A stretch of 64,000 nucleotides of DNA, from NCBI GenBank assembly GCA_001600415.1, contig BCJX01000003.1, forward strand, positions 1,720,416-1,784,415, written 5' to 3'. This DNA comes from Pascua guehoae. Taxonomy: Eukaryota; Basidiomycota; Tremellomycetes; Trichosporonales; Trichosporonaceae. Position 1 is the stretch's first letter; the number at the start of each line of letters is the position of its first letter. Of this stretch, positions 10,907-23,312 are shown piece by piece. The notes below the pieces were generated by a model, which saw only the letters and a list, made by a program, of their open reading frames with translations, was not told where the DNA came from and searched no databases. The translations under genes and the position numbers were made by a program.

Positions 10907-13900
10907 TTAGGCCTGGCCGGCAGTGGTGCGGCCAATGGCGCGCGACACACCACCCTCGAGGACAGGCAGGGCCTTGCCCTTGCCTGCAGGTGGGAGCTCC
11001 ATGAAGCCGGCGCGGATGAGCCAGGCAATGTACAGGCCGAGGAGATCCTCGGTCACGCCCGCCGTGGGCTTTTCGCCCGCCGCCGTGGCGAGCGCCTGGG
11101 CGTTGGTGTCGTCGAGCTCGACCGCCTTGGTGCTCGTCGGGAGGTCGTCGAGCACAAAGTGCAGGAGCGGGAAAAGGGCATTGTCCTGAGTCTGCAGGAC
11201 GTGCTGCTCGAGCTTGGTACGCCACTGGACGTACTCGACGCGCGTGACAGGGTAGCCGTACGTGATAAGCGACCCGAGGAAGTCGTTGAAACGCAAGCGC
11301 GGGTGACCGGTAACGTGGATAACGTTGAAAGCCGAGGCAGGCGATGTCGACTGGGTCGACAAAGACGCGAGGAGCGCAACGTGGTCGACGGGGCACATGT
11401 TGATCGAGTTGTTAATGTCCGGGACGAGACCCAGCTGGAGACAGCCCTTGACCATACGCCACAGGAAGTCGTCCGTGTTAGTGACGGCATTCTTCGAGTC
11501 GCCGACAACGTAGCTCGGACGAATGATCCAGCCCGAAAGACCACGCTTGGCGGCCTCCATAATAATCTTCTCGGCAACCCACTTGCTCTGGCCGTAGCCC
11601 GTGTCGAGGCCCGTGCGGGCGTCCTCGAGGTCGTCCGACTCGGGGAGACCAGCCTGGCCGGCGCTGAGGAGCTCATCGCTCTTGGCAACAAACTTTTCGT
11701 TGTCAAGGACGGCCGTCGACGAGATAAAGCTAAAGATCTTGGGCTTGGTAGTCGCACAGAGCTCAAGGCAGGTCGTCGTCGACAAGACGTTGGCGGCACG
11801 CATCTTGGCGTAAGGGTAGACCCAGTGGACGACGGCGCCGTTGTGGAGAACGGCATCGGCCTCGGAAGCAACACGGTCCCACACGGCCTGCGAAAGACCA
11901 AAGTGCTCGTCCGAGAGGTCACCGACGACAGCCTCGACGCGGCCGTCGGTAACCCACTTCTCGTCCCAGACACCACGGCCCTCACCGCTGTCGCGCAGGC
12001 GCTTGAGACCGTCCTCGGCCGTCTTGGCACGGACGAGACAGATGACCTTGGCAACACGGCGTGACAAGAGGTCGCGCAGCATAAACGCGCCGAGGAAACC
12101 GGTCGCACCAGTGAGGAAGACGGTGAGCTTCTTGGTGGCAAAGTCGGCAGGAAGCGGCGCAAACTTGGCGGGGAGCTTGGCCGAAAGCTCGGCAACGTCG
12201 TTGGCGTACGCCACCTCCTCGACCTTGTCCTTGCCCTGCTCGGCGGGCTCGGCGGCGTTCAGACCAGCGGTGGCGAGCTCATCAATGGCCGCAGCCTGGG
12301 CCTGGATGGTAGGCTTCTCGAACACGAGGCCGAGGGGCGCGTTGACAACAAAGGCCTTGCGGATCTCAAAGATGAGACGCGTGGCCAGGATCGAGTGGCC
12401 GCCAAGGTCGAAGAAGTTTTCGTCAATGCCAATCGACGGGGGAGGCGAGGGAAGAAGGCGAAGCCAGATGTCGTGGATCGTCTTCTGGGTCGGCGTGAGC
12501 TTGGTCGACGACTTGGGGGCGGGGTGGCTCGCGAGCGCCGTGTCGGGGAACGGAAGGGCGGGCTTGTCAATCTTGCCGTTCGGGTTGAGTGGCAGCTTGG
12601 ACAAGGGGAAGTAGACGGCGGGGACGGCGTATGACGGGAGCTTCTTCTTGAGATGCTCGCGAATGTCGCGAATGAGGCGGCGGTACTTGCGCACACCACG
12701 GATCATCTGGTCCTTGAGGTCAATGTCCTCGTCCTCGGGCGCACCCTCCGAGGCGCTCGCCATGCCAGCGAGGTCGGGTCCGTCATTGGGGACAAAGTAC
12801 GAGACGAGCACCTTCTCCTCGTCCTTGTCGCGACGAACAAGAGTGACGTTTTCGCGCACGAGCGGGTGACGCGACAGGTGGGTGTCAATCTCGCCGAGCT
12901 CGATGCGGAAGCCACGGATCTTGATCTGGTCGTCGGCACGGCCAGTGCACTCGACACGGCCGTCGGGGAGGTAGCGACCCAGGTCACCTGAGCGATACAT
13001 GCGGTCACGGATGCCAAACCAGTGCTGGGCAGCCGCGGGGTTGGTCTTGATGAGCGTGTCCTCGCGCTCAATGCCCTCGGTAAACCAGTTGGTGACAAAC
13101 TTCTCGGCAGTGGCGTTGGGGTCAAGGTAGCCCTCGGCAAGACCGCCAGAGCGCACGTAGATTTCACCCATCTCACCCACAGCGCACGGGACGTTGCGGT
13201 CGGTGCGGTTGACAACGAGGAGCTGCACGTCAATCATACCCTGACCGGCGGGGATGAGGTCCTTCTGAGTGGACAGGAAGGTCATGTCCTCGTTGACACT
13301 GGGGATGGCAAAGTACGACACGGCGCGCTGCGTCTCGGTCGTTCCGTACATGTTGATGATGCACACGTTCTTGGCGAGCGACTGGAGGCGGTGGCAGTCA
13401 CGCTTGGTGAGGACGTCACCGACAAAGAAGGCGTTGCGCAGGGATGGGATCTGGCGAGTAGCCTGAGCCGAAAGGAGCTGACCCATGGCGGGCGTGAGGT
13501 GGGTGACGGTCACTTCGTTGTCGTCCATCCACTCGGCGAGACGACCGGGGGTGCCGATATCGTCGGCAGTGGGCACATAGAGCGACGCGCCAAGGAAGAG
13601 AGGCGTGAAGATGTCGCGCTGAATGGGGTCGTGCGCGATACCACTGAGCATGGTAAAGCGCGAGTCGGTGCTCAGACCAAAGCGCTCCTTCATCCACGGG
13701 AAGAAGTGGGTGAGCGAAAAGTGACGACCCTTGACACCCTTCGGGATACCCGTCGAGCCCGAGGTGAACGACAGAGTAGCGCTCGAGTCGGGGCCGAGGA
13801 CAACACCAGCAGGGGTCTGCGAGTACTGCTGGAAGGGAGCAAGAATGTCCTGGGCGGCACCCTTGGGCGAGCCAGTCACGCCGTTGGCAGTCATCTCAAT

Positions 13901-15242
13901 GGCAGGAACGTGCACGCGGAGCTGGAGCTTCTCCTTGATGTAGTCAGAGACGGTGGGCGAGAGGACGCCGGCGCTCGAAATAACGAGCAGTGCACGGGGC
14001 GTCGAGACCTGCAGGTAGACAACCTGGCGGGTGGGAGGGTATGCGGGGTCTATTTGGTTAGTCACGTTGGTTTGGAATGGTGGTGAAAAAACTAACCGAC
14101 GACGGAGAAGACACCACCGGCCTTGAGGATACCCATGACACAAACAACAAGCTCGACCGAGCGCGCAGCGTAGACCATGCACACTTCTCCGGGCTTGATA
14201 CCGTTCTGCAGGAGGGTGTGGGCAACCACGTTGGACGCCTCGTCAATCTGGCGGTAGGTAAACTCCCTCCGGCCTCGAGAGGGGCCGTCCATAATGTCCT
14301 GTCCCTCGGCCTGCTCGCACTGGACGATACAGGTGCGGTCGGGGTGGGCCTTGGCGTTTGCCGAGAAAATGTCAGGAATAGCACCGACAAAGCCGCACCA
14401 GTCGAGGTCGGACGAGGGGTCGGGGAGGACCTTGACCTGGTCCGGGGTGCGGAGTGGCAGCGACCCGATGGGGTGGGCTGGGTCAGAGCTCGAGGCCGAC
14501 CTGAGAAGCTGGAGAAGCGACTCGAGGACGGCGTGGATACGCGCCTGGGTGAACAGGAGCGAGTTGTAGGCCAAACGCAGGTAGAGGGATGGCATGGTGG
14601 TGCGAGTAGCAGGGGTATCGCTGTGGTTGGCGAGCAGGAAGATTGTCCAGTCGGTGGTAAGCGACGCCGAGGGGTCCGAGTCGACCTGGGTCGAATCAAA
14701 GAAGCGGACGCGGTACAGCGGGCCCTCGGGCTTGAGGCGGTCCACCAGCTGCGAAAGCGGCACAACGTCGGCCGCGGCCTCCTCCTCGCGCTCCATGACC
14801 TGGCGGAGCACGTCGTAGAATGTCATCTCGGCTGTCAAGTCGAGCTTGAGCAGGAGCGGCGTCGTGGTCCCTGGCGCACTCGTGCAAACGACCATACTTG
14901 GGTCGGGCGTGTACCGGAAGAGGAGAACGACAAACGACGTCAAGAGCAGGTGATACGGCGTAGGAAGCGGCGCCGAAGGGTACATGTTGGAGAACTCGTA
15001 CGTCAAGTGCATGAGGGGCGGGGTGAGCGACGGCGGCAATGACTTCTCCTGGAACGACTCGATGAGCTTGGCAGGCGCTGCATGTTAGCCCTCAGCGTGC
15101 TCGTGAAAGAAAGTTGGACAATAAATATCAGCTCACTTGGCCGGGGGTAGTCTGTTGGGAGGGCCAGGCTCGGCAATGCGCCGAGACGCTTGGCCCATCG
15201 GTCAAGCATGGGCTTGACGTCTGCTGGGAGTGCAGACACCAT
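10907..15242 (-). CDS. LYS2: L-2-aminoadipate reductase (alpha-aminoadipate reductase)
   Basis: ATP- and NADPH-dependent reduction of alpha-aminoadipate to its semialdehyde in fungal lysine synthesis. Exons 15242-15137, 15077-14097 and 14049-10907 give 1409 aa, the usual Lys2 length; introns are 59 and 47 nt. Order: N-terminal domain; adenylation domain with FTSGSTGIPKG near residue 457, NMYGTTETQ, and YRSGDLGRYLPDG; NPNGKIDKPALPFPD; a carrier domain with LGGHS near 914 whose Ser takes phosphopantetheine; and a thioester reductase with VFLTGATGFLG near 1004 and YGQSK near 1182. The enzyme needs a Lys5-type phosphopantetheinyl transferase, which is not in this window. It is divergent from the MDP-1 gene, and TGACTC motifs upstream suggest general amino acid control. 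No defects are seen. Confidence 0.98.
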
Positions 15243-15693
15243 TTTGGAAAGAGTGGGTGAGTGTAAAGAAAGAGTGGGGTAGGTGGTGGTATTGATTCAT
15301 GTAGATAAAGACTGCTGGTGGCTGCGTGCGTCGGCCCACCGACCGCCGACCAGGACCGACCACCAATGTCCACTGCTACTCGACTTTTGCTTTTGCCCAT
15401 TCGCGCCGCGACGACTGACTCTGACTCGATCACATCATAACCCAGGGCAGGACAGATCTTGATAAGGTACCCCGCCGGACACATCCGTCCGATAGCAAGA
15501 AAAACAACACATCATTGATCACGTGGCTTCTGGACAACCGTCCCTGAGTGCGGCCTCTGCTATTCATGACTGAGTCGTGTTGTCGATTGCGGTTCCGCGC
15601 TGTTGTTGACGTCGAAATGACAAGTCGCAGCACCTGACCCTAACTTGTGCAACTTCTGCAACCTCCTTATATCCATACTTGTTCTCTATCACA
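15243..15693. promoter_or_regulatory. Shared LYS2 / MDP-1 divergent promoter with TGACTC motifs
   Basis: A 451-bp divergent intergenic region. It contains two abutting TGACTC hexamers at 15417-15428, a TGAGTC at 15571-15576 and a CACGTG at 15520-15525. TGACTC is the core of the fungal Gcn4/Cpc1 site, plausible for a lysine gene; that role is inferred. Confidence 0.5.
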
Positions 15694-16498
15694 ATGCCGA
15701 GGAGGACACGAGTACCTCCCGAGCCCAAGTCCCCTCCTGGGGGCTGGCGCACGCTGTCACCCGATGATCCTGAGGCGTATCCCCTCGCTGTCGTCTTTGA
15801 CCTTGAGTGAGTTCAGCAATCATAGCCCTCGCGAAGCGGCTCTTTTGCCACCGCACTTTTGCAAACTGTCGCTGACATGCAGTTACACGCTCTGGGATTT
15901 GTGGATCGGTTCGTAGCTCGACTCGGTGTATTTCGTTTACTTACCCTCAGACACACACATTGCGCCTCCTCTAAAGCGCAAAGGAAGCTCGATCAACCAC
16001 TTGTGTGACCGCCGCGGTGGTGAGCTGTGCTTCTATCACGAGGTACCTGCTATCCTACACGAGCTCAAGAGGAGGAGAATACACATTGCTGTAGCGTCGC
16101 GCACCGGCGCTGTGGAACTGTGAGCTGAACAATACTTGACATAGCTGACGGCAGTGCCCGCGAAGCACTCAGCCTGCTCATCATCCCGGGCGTGGAGGAC
16201 GATGTGGTCCGTGCCGCGACATATTTCAACACTGTGGGTTTCTTGCGTCCTAGGCATTCTAACCCGACAGGTGGAGATCTACCCCACGTCCAAACTCAAG
16301 CACTTCCGCGAGATCCACCGCAAGACGGGCATCCCGTTCGAGCAGATGCTCTTCTTTGACGACGAACACCGCAACTATGAGGTCGAGAAGCTTGGTGTCA
16401 CGATGCAGTTTGTCACGAACGGCACGGACCGCGCCCTGTTCGAGCAGGGACTCGCGCTCTGGCGGCAGCGACGGGGGATCCGAGTCGTAAAGGACTAG
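15694..16498 (+). CDS. Magnesium-dependent phosphatase 1 (MDP-1), HAD family
   Basis: Small HAD-superfamily phosphatase; MDP-1 relatives act on protein phosphotyrosine and sugar phosphates. Exons 15694-15806, 15883-15908, 15951-16119, 16155-16233 and 16271-16498 give 204 aa. The nucleophile motif FDLDYTLW has Asp36 and Asp38 and is split across intron 1. Later motifs are VASRT, the Lys of TSKLKHF, and the acidic FFDDEHRNYE, all in family order. The third and fourth introns are only 35 and 37 nt, and exon 2 is 26 nt. The start ATG is the first in frame. The family call is strong; the physiological substrate is unknown. Confidence 0.9.
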
Positions 16499-16776
16499 TT
16501 GCGCTCTTTGTGTGTGTCCCGATGGTATTATCGTAGACTGTATCGATCGTAGAGCTCATTCCCGAGCTGAACCTGTGCATCGCTGTGTACTTCACCAGAG
16601 ACAACGAACGACGTTGGAGGCTAGGTGCGATTACGAGCAGTGTCCGTCGTCGTGTCACTGCCACCTTCTGGTGGCCATGAGGTCAGTGGGTGTGGGGTCT
16701 CCACACATTGCCTTTCTTTGTGTTTCATTTCATGCATTGCGACGCCTGTGCAACTTTGTCCATCCTCCCACTCCTC

Positions 16777-18306
16777 ATGTCCTCCGCTTCAGCAGGAGAG
16801 GGCGTTTACCTCCCCTCTGCTCTCTCTGAAGCGGACCGCAATGTGCTGCTTTCCAACATCCCTCCTGGCCCGTTCCCCACATACGACCAGCTGCCCTACC
16901 CCGACTTCTTTGTACGTCGACCTCGTTGAGATCTCAACGGTGCTGACAACAGCGCAACCACCTGGTCCCAAACACACCATTCCTTCTGTCCCCGGTAGCC
17001 ACGTCCTCGTGGCCAGCCCGACGGAACTGGGTACTTGCACCCTCCGAGTCTTCCTCGTCCAGCGGTGGGCCATCTTTGCCCAACCTCGCGGGCCTGGCGG
17101 CCTACGGGGACCAGATCGTTCCCGTCGCGGACACGGCGGTGCGCCAGTTCTCCGAGTTTGAGCGCGATGAGCGACCACTGGGAGAGATTCTGGATGCGTG
17201 GCGTCGCGGTGAGGGAGCGACGCTATACGTCAAGGACTGGCATCTGGTTGCGGAACTGGAAGAGCGGGGCGGACGGGGGTCGGAAGTGTACTCCCCACCA
17301 GAGTGTTTGAGAGGTACGTTGAGGCCAAAGTGTGTGTAGGGGGCCGGGGGGGGGGGGGGGGTTCGTTCGGGGTACGGTGAGATGCGACTTGGACCTGTAT
17401 AGATACAGACAACGAGACTGGGACTGAGAGTGGAACACAAACCTAACTCGCAGACGACTGGCTCTCACCACCGTTTGATGCGCCCCCCACGAGCGCGCGC
17501 TCGGCGTCCACGGCCGACTTTCGGTTCGTCTACGCCGGCCCCGCGGGGACATTTACACCGCTGCACCGGGACGTGTACGGGTCGTACTCGTGGAGCGCAA
17601 ACGTCGTGGGACGCAAGGTGTGGTGGCTGTTCCCGCCCGGCACCGAGGCAGAGCTGCGTGAACGCGGCCGCGACGACCTCATGTTTGACGTCCGCGGCGA
17701 CGCGCGCGAGACGCTCGGCGTGAAAATCCTCCAGGAGGAGGGCGAAGTGCTCTTTGTCCCTTCCGGGTGGCACCACCAGGTGGTGAATGTCGACTTTGTC
17801 GTGTCCATCAACCACAACTTTTTCGCTTCCCCCACCCTGCCGCGCATCTATGACGCGATGCGGCTCGCCGAGCGGCGCGTCGCGGCCGCCATCGAGGATG
17901 TCAAAGCAGATATTCGCACAAGGCTGGGCAATGCAACGGCGCCGGACGGCACGCCGCTGTGGGAGGAAGAGTGGGCGGAAGAGGTCGATATGCTCCTCAA
18001 ACTCGATTCGGGCTGGGGGTGGACCGGGTTCTGGACGACTGTAAGAGATAATCTCGAGGTGGGGATCAAGCGCTTGCAGGGGGGAAGGGATGGCTCAACT
18101 TGATCGTCATGGCTAATGAACAGAATCCACCCGCGGAGCATAGGCTCTCCCCGCCCATCCAACAACGCAACGAGTTTGTCGCCAATGTGCTCGAAAAGTA
18201 CAAGGCCAGCAGGGAATGGCGGCTGCTCCCTGCCGCTAGAGAAATGGCTCTCGAGGTCCAAGGACTTCTCGGTGCGAGTTCTGGAGAGCACCAAGACGGC
18301 GCGTAG
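16777..18306 (+). CDS. JmjC-domain hydroxylase, JMJD4-like
   Basis: Predicted Fe(II)/2-oxoglutarate oxygenase. Human JMJD4 hydroxylates a lysine of release factor eRF1; the same role here is inferred. Exons 16777-16911, 16953-17313, 17454-18058 and 18124-18306 give 427 aa. Iron ligands are visible in HRDVYGSYSW (His and Asp) and the distal His in VPSGWHHQVVN; WSANVVGRKVWW is JMJD4-like. Intron 17314-17453 carries a 16-nt G run. The last intron has two in-phase donors: 18041 (GTAAGA, better consensus) or 18059 (GTGGGG). The first removes six residues (VRDNLE), so the model is uncertain there. Confidence 0.8.
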
Positions 18307-18817
18307 CCGGGAGCAACGAGTATCGCCGAGTATCCCCACCATGGTGCATTATAGTATGAACCGTCCATGTACACATGCCAAAGTCCCCATTGCTGTTCCC
18401 CTCGACGGGTGGTTTAAAGCACAGCACAGGATAGGGTAATGTTTGTGGCGAGTAACAGGTAGCTAAACACGTGCACGAGGCGCTGTCTGCATACTGTATC
18501 CAAGGTAGGCGGCAGTGTGCTGTGTGGTGCAGGTAAGAAGTACGGATACTGTCTGCAGTGGCTCCAGCTGCCATGATGGTCCGTGTGACGGTGTGCTTCT
18601 GGCCATCTACGCGGTCCAAGGCACTGGCATGGACACACGCGATATCCGTCGACCCACGATACGGGAAACAGGACATGCCTCTTTTAGCAACCGACCACCA
18701 AACCAAGCACAGATTAGCTCGTGTGCTGCAGACAAGGGTGCATTGCAAAAATCGTATCATTTTCTACCAGCCTGATTTCTACCTTTGCTATTCTCCTTCT
18801 CCCACCACTTGCCTAGG
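18307..18817. other. Convergent 3' intergenic spacer
   Basis: About 510 bases between the JmjC gene and the acidic protein gene. No coding exon, repeat or RNA gene is recognised. Confidence 0.5.
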
Positions 18818-19907
18818 TTACGCTGCGGCCTCGACAGTCTTGGGACCCGTCGCGGCGGCCGACTCGTCTTGTGTATCTGCCTCCTTTGTCTCTGCCTTGC
18901 CCTCGCCCGCAGCGGCCTCGGGGGCCTTGGCCTCACCGGCTGCCGTGTCCTCGGCGGCGTCGTCCTCTTTGGCCTCGGCCTCGGTCTCGGTCTCGGTCTT
19001 CTTCTTGGGCGGCTCGTCGGCCTCGTCCTCGTCGGCGGCGTCGGCCTTGCGCTTGGTCCCGATGACGGGCTCGGCGTCCTCGTCGTCCTCGTCCGTCTCG
19101 ACGTCGTCGCCCTGGTGTCAGACCTGATACAGGGGCGTGTGGCGGAGTATAGGTGGACTGCAGTGTGCAGTAATGGCGCCGATGCAATGCTTGGGTGGGC
19201 GAGTGCGTGTATGCTTGGGGCCGTGCAACGCAACGCTACCCAGGAGCATACAAGACACCAGACCAGGGACATCAGGACGGGAGAGGTACAGACACGGCAG
19301 TCACCACGAGCCACGAGTGACTCACCTCGACGAGGGCGGCGAGCATCCTGCGGCCGGCGGCGTTGGGGTCGTCGTCGTCGTCGTCATCGTCATCGTCGTC
19401 CTCGCCGTCGCCTTCCCACTCGTCGTCTTCTTCCTCGTCCTCGATGTCGTAGTCGTCCTCGTCAGACTGCGCGTGGAACGTCGAACGTCGGGTTTGGGGT
19501 GGGTGGGTTGGCAAGGGGGTGAGGTGGGGTGCCGTGCGGTACGTCGAGGATGCCGATGTGGTTTGGTGCATGGTCGACACCACAGTTGGTCAACAGTCAA
19601 CAAAATACAACAACAGGAACGCGACAAGACCCATTTGTTGACAAGCACGCCCGTCAGCATCCACCGTTTCTCTGGCCGCAAACACGCACGTCTTCAACGA
19701 CCACCGCGGCGCCCTCGTACGTCTCGTCCTCGTCCTCCTCGGCGTTGACAGCTGCACGTGTCAGTGGGCGCTCCCGTGCCGTTGGATGCGTTGGAGTGGA
19801 GTCAATCGCGGCGCCATGGCGCGTTTAGTAGTCATCCAATCCATCATACACGTGTGTGCGCGGGGTGAGGGGCGGCACTTACGGTCCTCCTTGGGGTTGG
19901 CCGACAT
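18818..19907 (-). CDS. Highly acidic nuclear-type protein, function unknown
   Basis: Exons 19907-19883, 19751-19690, 19466-19326 and 19111-18818 join to 173 aa. The protein starts MSANPKED. Its middle is almost pure Asp/Glu, including eleven consecutive Asp, then GRRMLAALVE. A bipartite basic motif (TKRKADAADEDEADEPPKKK) looks like a nuclear localisation signal, and the C-terminus is a low-complexity Ala/Glu/Lys tail. Composition recalls histone chaperones and prothymosin-like proteins, but no family motif is recognised. The consistent splice phases and the short conserved-looking DPNAAGRRMLAALVE segment support a real gene. It is divergent from THI20. Confidence 0.75.
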
Positions 19908-20635
19908 GGTGCGTTGTGGGTGTGGATGCGGGTATGCACGGGCGACAATGGACGGGAGAGAGTGTGCGTGGGAGACGGGGGGGGGGGGGGGGTAGGGCGA
20001 GGGATGGGATCCGATGTGACTTTATTTGGTCTGCAGCAGAGCGGCTTTCTGTTGATCTATTCATTTCACCTCCACTCCACTCTACACAGTTAGTGGGCGT
20101 AGTGGGTGTAGTGGGCAGGGCGCCCAACTATGTCCCTCTGTCCCTCTGTTGTCGTCATAAACAAAATGACGACAAACGGGCCCACATACTGTAGGGCCAG
20201 GCCATTTTTGCCTCCAAGTCCACTCACTGCCTCTGCCAGCTCTGCCTCGGCCCAGACTGCGACCGCGTGTGCCATTAATTGACCCCGCCCCATCAAAATT
20301 GCTTCCGCTAATCGCCCATTCTCCCGGATCAACAATTCGGATAACCCACTTTTGCTTCCATGCAGATCACGTGACTATTGGAGCCCCGCGCAGAAGCGGC
20401 ACTCCGTCACCTCGGTCAAGACAAAATGTCGCCTTGGCAGTGAGTGACTGTCCCCACACGTTCTTGTCTTGCTCCGGGCTCCTCATCTGTTGCATCTCAT
20501 TCAATTTCCATCTCATCTTGCTCCACACGTATCCCACCTCTGTGAGGATAGACACATCCAACGCCCGGCAATCTTGTTTCATCTCAGCCCACCCCGTGTC
20601 GATCTCTAAACTTTCGGCTTTCAGACTCTGTCACG
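19908..20635. promoter_or_regulatory. Divergent promoter region upstream of THI20
   Basis: A 728-bp intergenic region. It has a 16-nt G run (19977-19992), a palindromic ATCACGTGAC at 20366-20375 resembling a Cbf1-type site, and an ATTGG (CCAAT reverse) at 20376-20380. A six-codon upstream ORF (ATG at 20426, TGA ending 20443) would sit in the THI20 leader if transcription starts before it. No TPP riboswitch signature was recognised. Confidence 0.4.
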
Positions 20636-23312
20636 ATGAGTGCGAGCGCACCCCTGGTTCCGCTCCTGCGCACGACGCCGCAGCCGCATGTCCTCACCAT
20701 CGCCGGGAGCGATTCGGGTGGTGGCGCCGGAATCCAGGTGAGATTTGGGTGGCGGAGAGGTAGTGATGTGGTTCGGGGATGTTCTTTGTGGAGTGGGTGG
20801 CTGAGAGTGGGGACTTGTTTGGGGATGGAGAAACCGATGGGTGGCAGCTCGATGATGGAGAAAGCGATGCCGACAAAGACGAGGACAAACACATACCTTA
20901 GAGCAGGCGGGGTGATAAGAAAGGCGCGAAGAATGACGGGAATTGCTGGATAGTACGAGCAGGTAACGAAGAGGATGCCGCCATAGCCCATGGACAAGGA
21001 CGACGCACCGAGAACGGACTACCTGACATGTTATTGACACTGAACGCTGACACCGCGCAGGCCGACCTAAAGACGATTGCCGCATTTGGATGCTACGGCT
21101 CGAGCGTGATCACTGCGCTCACGGCGCAGAACACGCTGGGCGTGCAGGGTGTCCACGCGGTCCCTACCGACTTTGTCGTGCAGCAAGTGAGTGTTGTTGT
21201 GTTGCTCATTGTTCGAGGTACACATCCGATGGCTGACACAAACAGCTCACGTCCATCACGTCGGACGACATGCGCCCGCTCGCAATCAAGTTTGGCATGC
21301 TCACGTCGGCCGAGACGATTGAGGCGCTCGCGACATCAATCTCTGCGCTGCCAAGCCCGCCGTACCTCGTGTGCGACCCAGTCATGATCTCGACCTCGGG
21401 CGCGACGCTGCTCCCAGACTCTGCGACAGAGGCGCTCGTGACGCACCTCCTCCCGGTGTGCGACCTGGTGACGCCCAATATTCCCGAGGCGCTCGCGCTC
21501 GTGCGTGCCGTGGCGGGTGTCGAGGCGGGCGAGCCGACGGGTGTGGGTGCGATGGTGTTCCTGGCGCGGCGCGTGCGGGACGAGACGCGCACGCCGGCCG
21601 TGCTCCTCAAGGGCGGGCACCTGACGCTGTCGCGCGCCAGTGTGGTCGAGGCGGTCCGTGACGCGCAGTACGCGGTGACGTGGGACGAGGGTGCGGATAT
21701 CGAGGTGATTGACAACTTCCGCGGCACGCTCGGTCTCGAGCGCAGCGCCGACGTCGTGGTGGATGTCCTCGTCGACCGCGCGGGCGTGCACCTCTTTGTC
21801 GGGCGCAAGATTGAGAGCAGCTCGACGCACGGGACCGGGTGTACGCTCTCGGCCGCCCTCGCGTCCATGTACGCCATCGAGGCCGGCGCGTGCCCCGATG
21901 CCGTCGGCGCCGAAAACGACCACCCCCGCATGCTGAGCTGCGCCGGCGTCCGCCGCGCTATCGCCTACACCCAGAGCGCGATCGCAGCCGCCCACCCCCT
22001 CGGACGCGGTAACGGCCCCCTCAACCACTACCACCTCACCCAGCCACGCGCCCTGCCTGCCCCCACCGCCGAGAACCCCACGCCGTTCACCGCCCACCTC
22101 ATCGCCGCCGCAGGCGACCTCTGGCACGAGTATGTGCGCCACCCGTTTGTCGTCCAGCTCGGCCAGGGAACCCTGCCCCTCGACGCCTTCAAGCACTACA
22201 TTGCCCAGGACTACCACTACCTCCGCCACTATGCGCGCGCGCACGCCCTCGGCGCGTTCAAGGCCAGTGACTTTGAGACCATTAGCGCGTTTACGGCCAT
22301 TGCCCAGCACATCGCAAAGGAGTCGGAGATGCACGTTGCGGTGAGTGGGAGAGTAGGGGAGAAGCGTGTGGGTGTGGAGGAGAGTAGGGGGAGAAGTGTG
22401 GTTGCGTTGGTTGTCGAGTGCAGAGTAACAGGAGTAAAGGAAACGCGCAGCTCGATGGAAGGCCAGAAGATGAAAGGCGAGAGACAGCAGGGGCAAGAGG
22501 AAAGAAGTCGACGGCTGGTTCGAGGTCGTTGAGACCAACTGTCTCAGACTGCATGTCTCAGACTGTAGGGAGAAGGGTAGAACGTCCACGTGATCGCTGT
22601 GGGTTTGTTTGTGTCTGTAGAACGAGCAAGTCGAGGGCGAAAACAAGGGTGAAGCAAGAAGACAAGGAAAGGGCGATACCTCGGATGTGCGGACAGAGGG
22701 CGGGGAGCAGTCGAGCAAGCGTCGCTACGTGATGTCGACGTCGTGGACATAAGTGCAGCGGGAGACAAGGAGTGAACAGACCAGAGCCAATAATGCCCCC
22801 AACCTCTCCTTCAACCCCTCCCCACGCACCACCTTCACCCACCCTTCACCCACCCCACTCCTCCTTCAACCCACCCCCCCCCCCCCGGCTAACAACAGTA
22901 CTGCACCGAATTCGGCCTCACCCTCCCGGACCTCGAAGCCATGCCCGAATCCGCCGCCTGCTCGGCCTACGCGCGCTACATTCTCGACGTCGGCGCGCAG
23001 GGCGACGTGCTCGACGTGTACGTCGCCGTCGCCAGCTGTCTGATCGGGTACGGCGAGGTGGGCCTGTGGCTCCGCTCGCGCATCCCCACCGGCGACGCCG
23101 TGCGCGACGGCAACCCCTACGCGCGCTGGATGGACGACTATGCCGGCGACGACTTTCTCGGCGCCGTCCAGCGCGGCATTGCAAATCTCGAGGCGCGCGT
23201 CGCGCGGGATCCGCCCAGTCCCGCCAAATTGGAGAGGCTCACGAAAATCTGGGTCGAGTGTGTGCGTCTCGAGCGCGATTTTTGGGAGATGGGGCTCAGG
23301 CAGTCGTGGTAG
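20636..23312 (+). CDS. THI20: Hydroxymethylpyrimidine (phosphate) kinase / TenA thiaminase II fusion
   Basis: Bifunctional thiamine-pathway enzyme: an N-terminal ThiD-type kinase phosphorylates HMP and HMP-P, and a C-terminal TenA domain hydrolyses thiamine or degraded pyrimidines. Exons 20636-20737, 21061-21186, 21246-22340 and 22899-23312 give 578 aa, close to yeast Thi20. Seen: ITIAGSDSGGGAGIQADLKT-like P-site at residues 20-40 (here VLTIAGSDSGGGAGIQ), DLVTPNIPEA, SSTHGTGCTLSAALAS near 270, then TenA with LWHEYVRHPFVVQLGQG, AQDYHYLRHYARAHALG and the Cys-containing SAACSAYARYIL. The 558-nt last intron splits TenA and ends in a C-rich stretch (13 C at 22874-22886). All four joins are phase 0. 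Confidence 0.97.

Noticed and set aside
11159..12064. Long plus-strand ORF opposite LYS2
   Set aside because: Antisense shadow of the LYS2 reductase domain; codon structure belongs to the minus strand.
13022..14086. 354-codon plus-strand ORF opposite LYS2
   Set aside because: Antisense shadow of the adenylation domain, with no homologous features of its own.
20404..20635. TPP riboswitch in the THI20 leader
   Set aside because: The conserved TPP aptamer blocks (CTGAGA and ACC-GAACCTGA-like segments) are not seen.
21336..22718. 460-codon minus-strand ORF over THI20
   Set aside because: Antisense to the kinase/TenA exon and extends through its intron; no domain.
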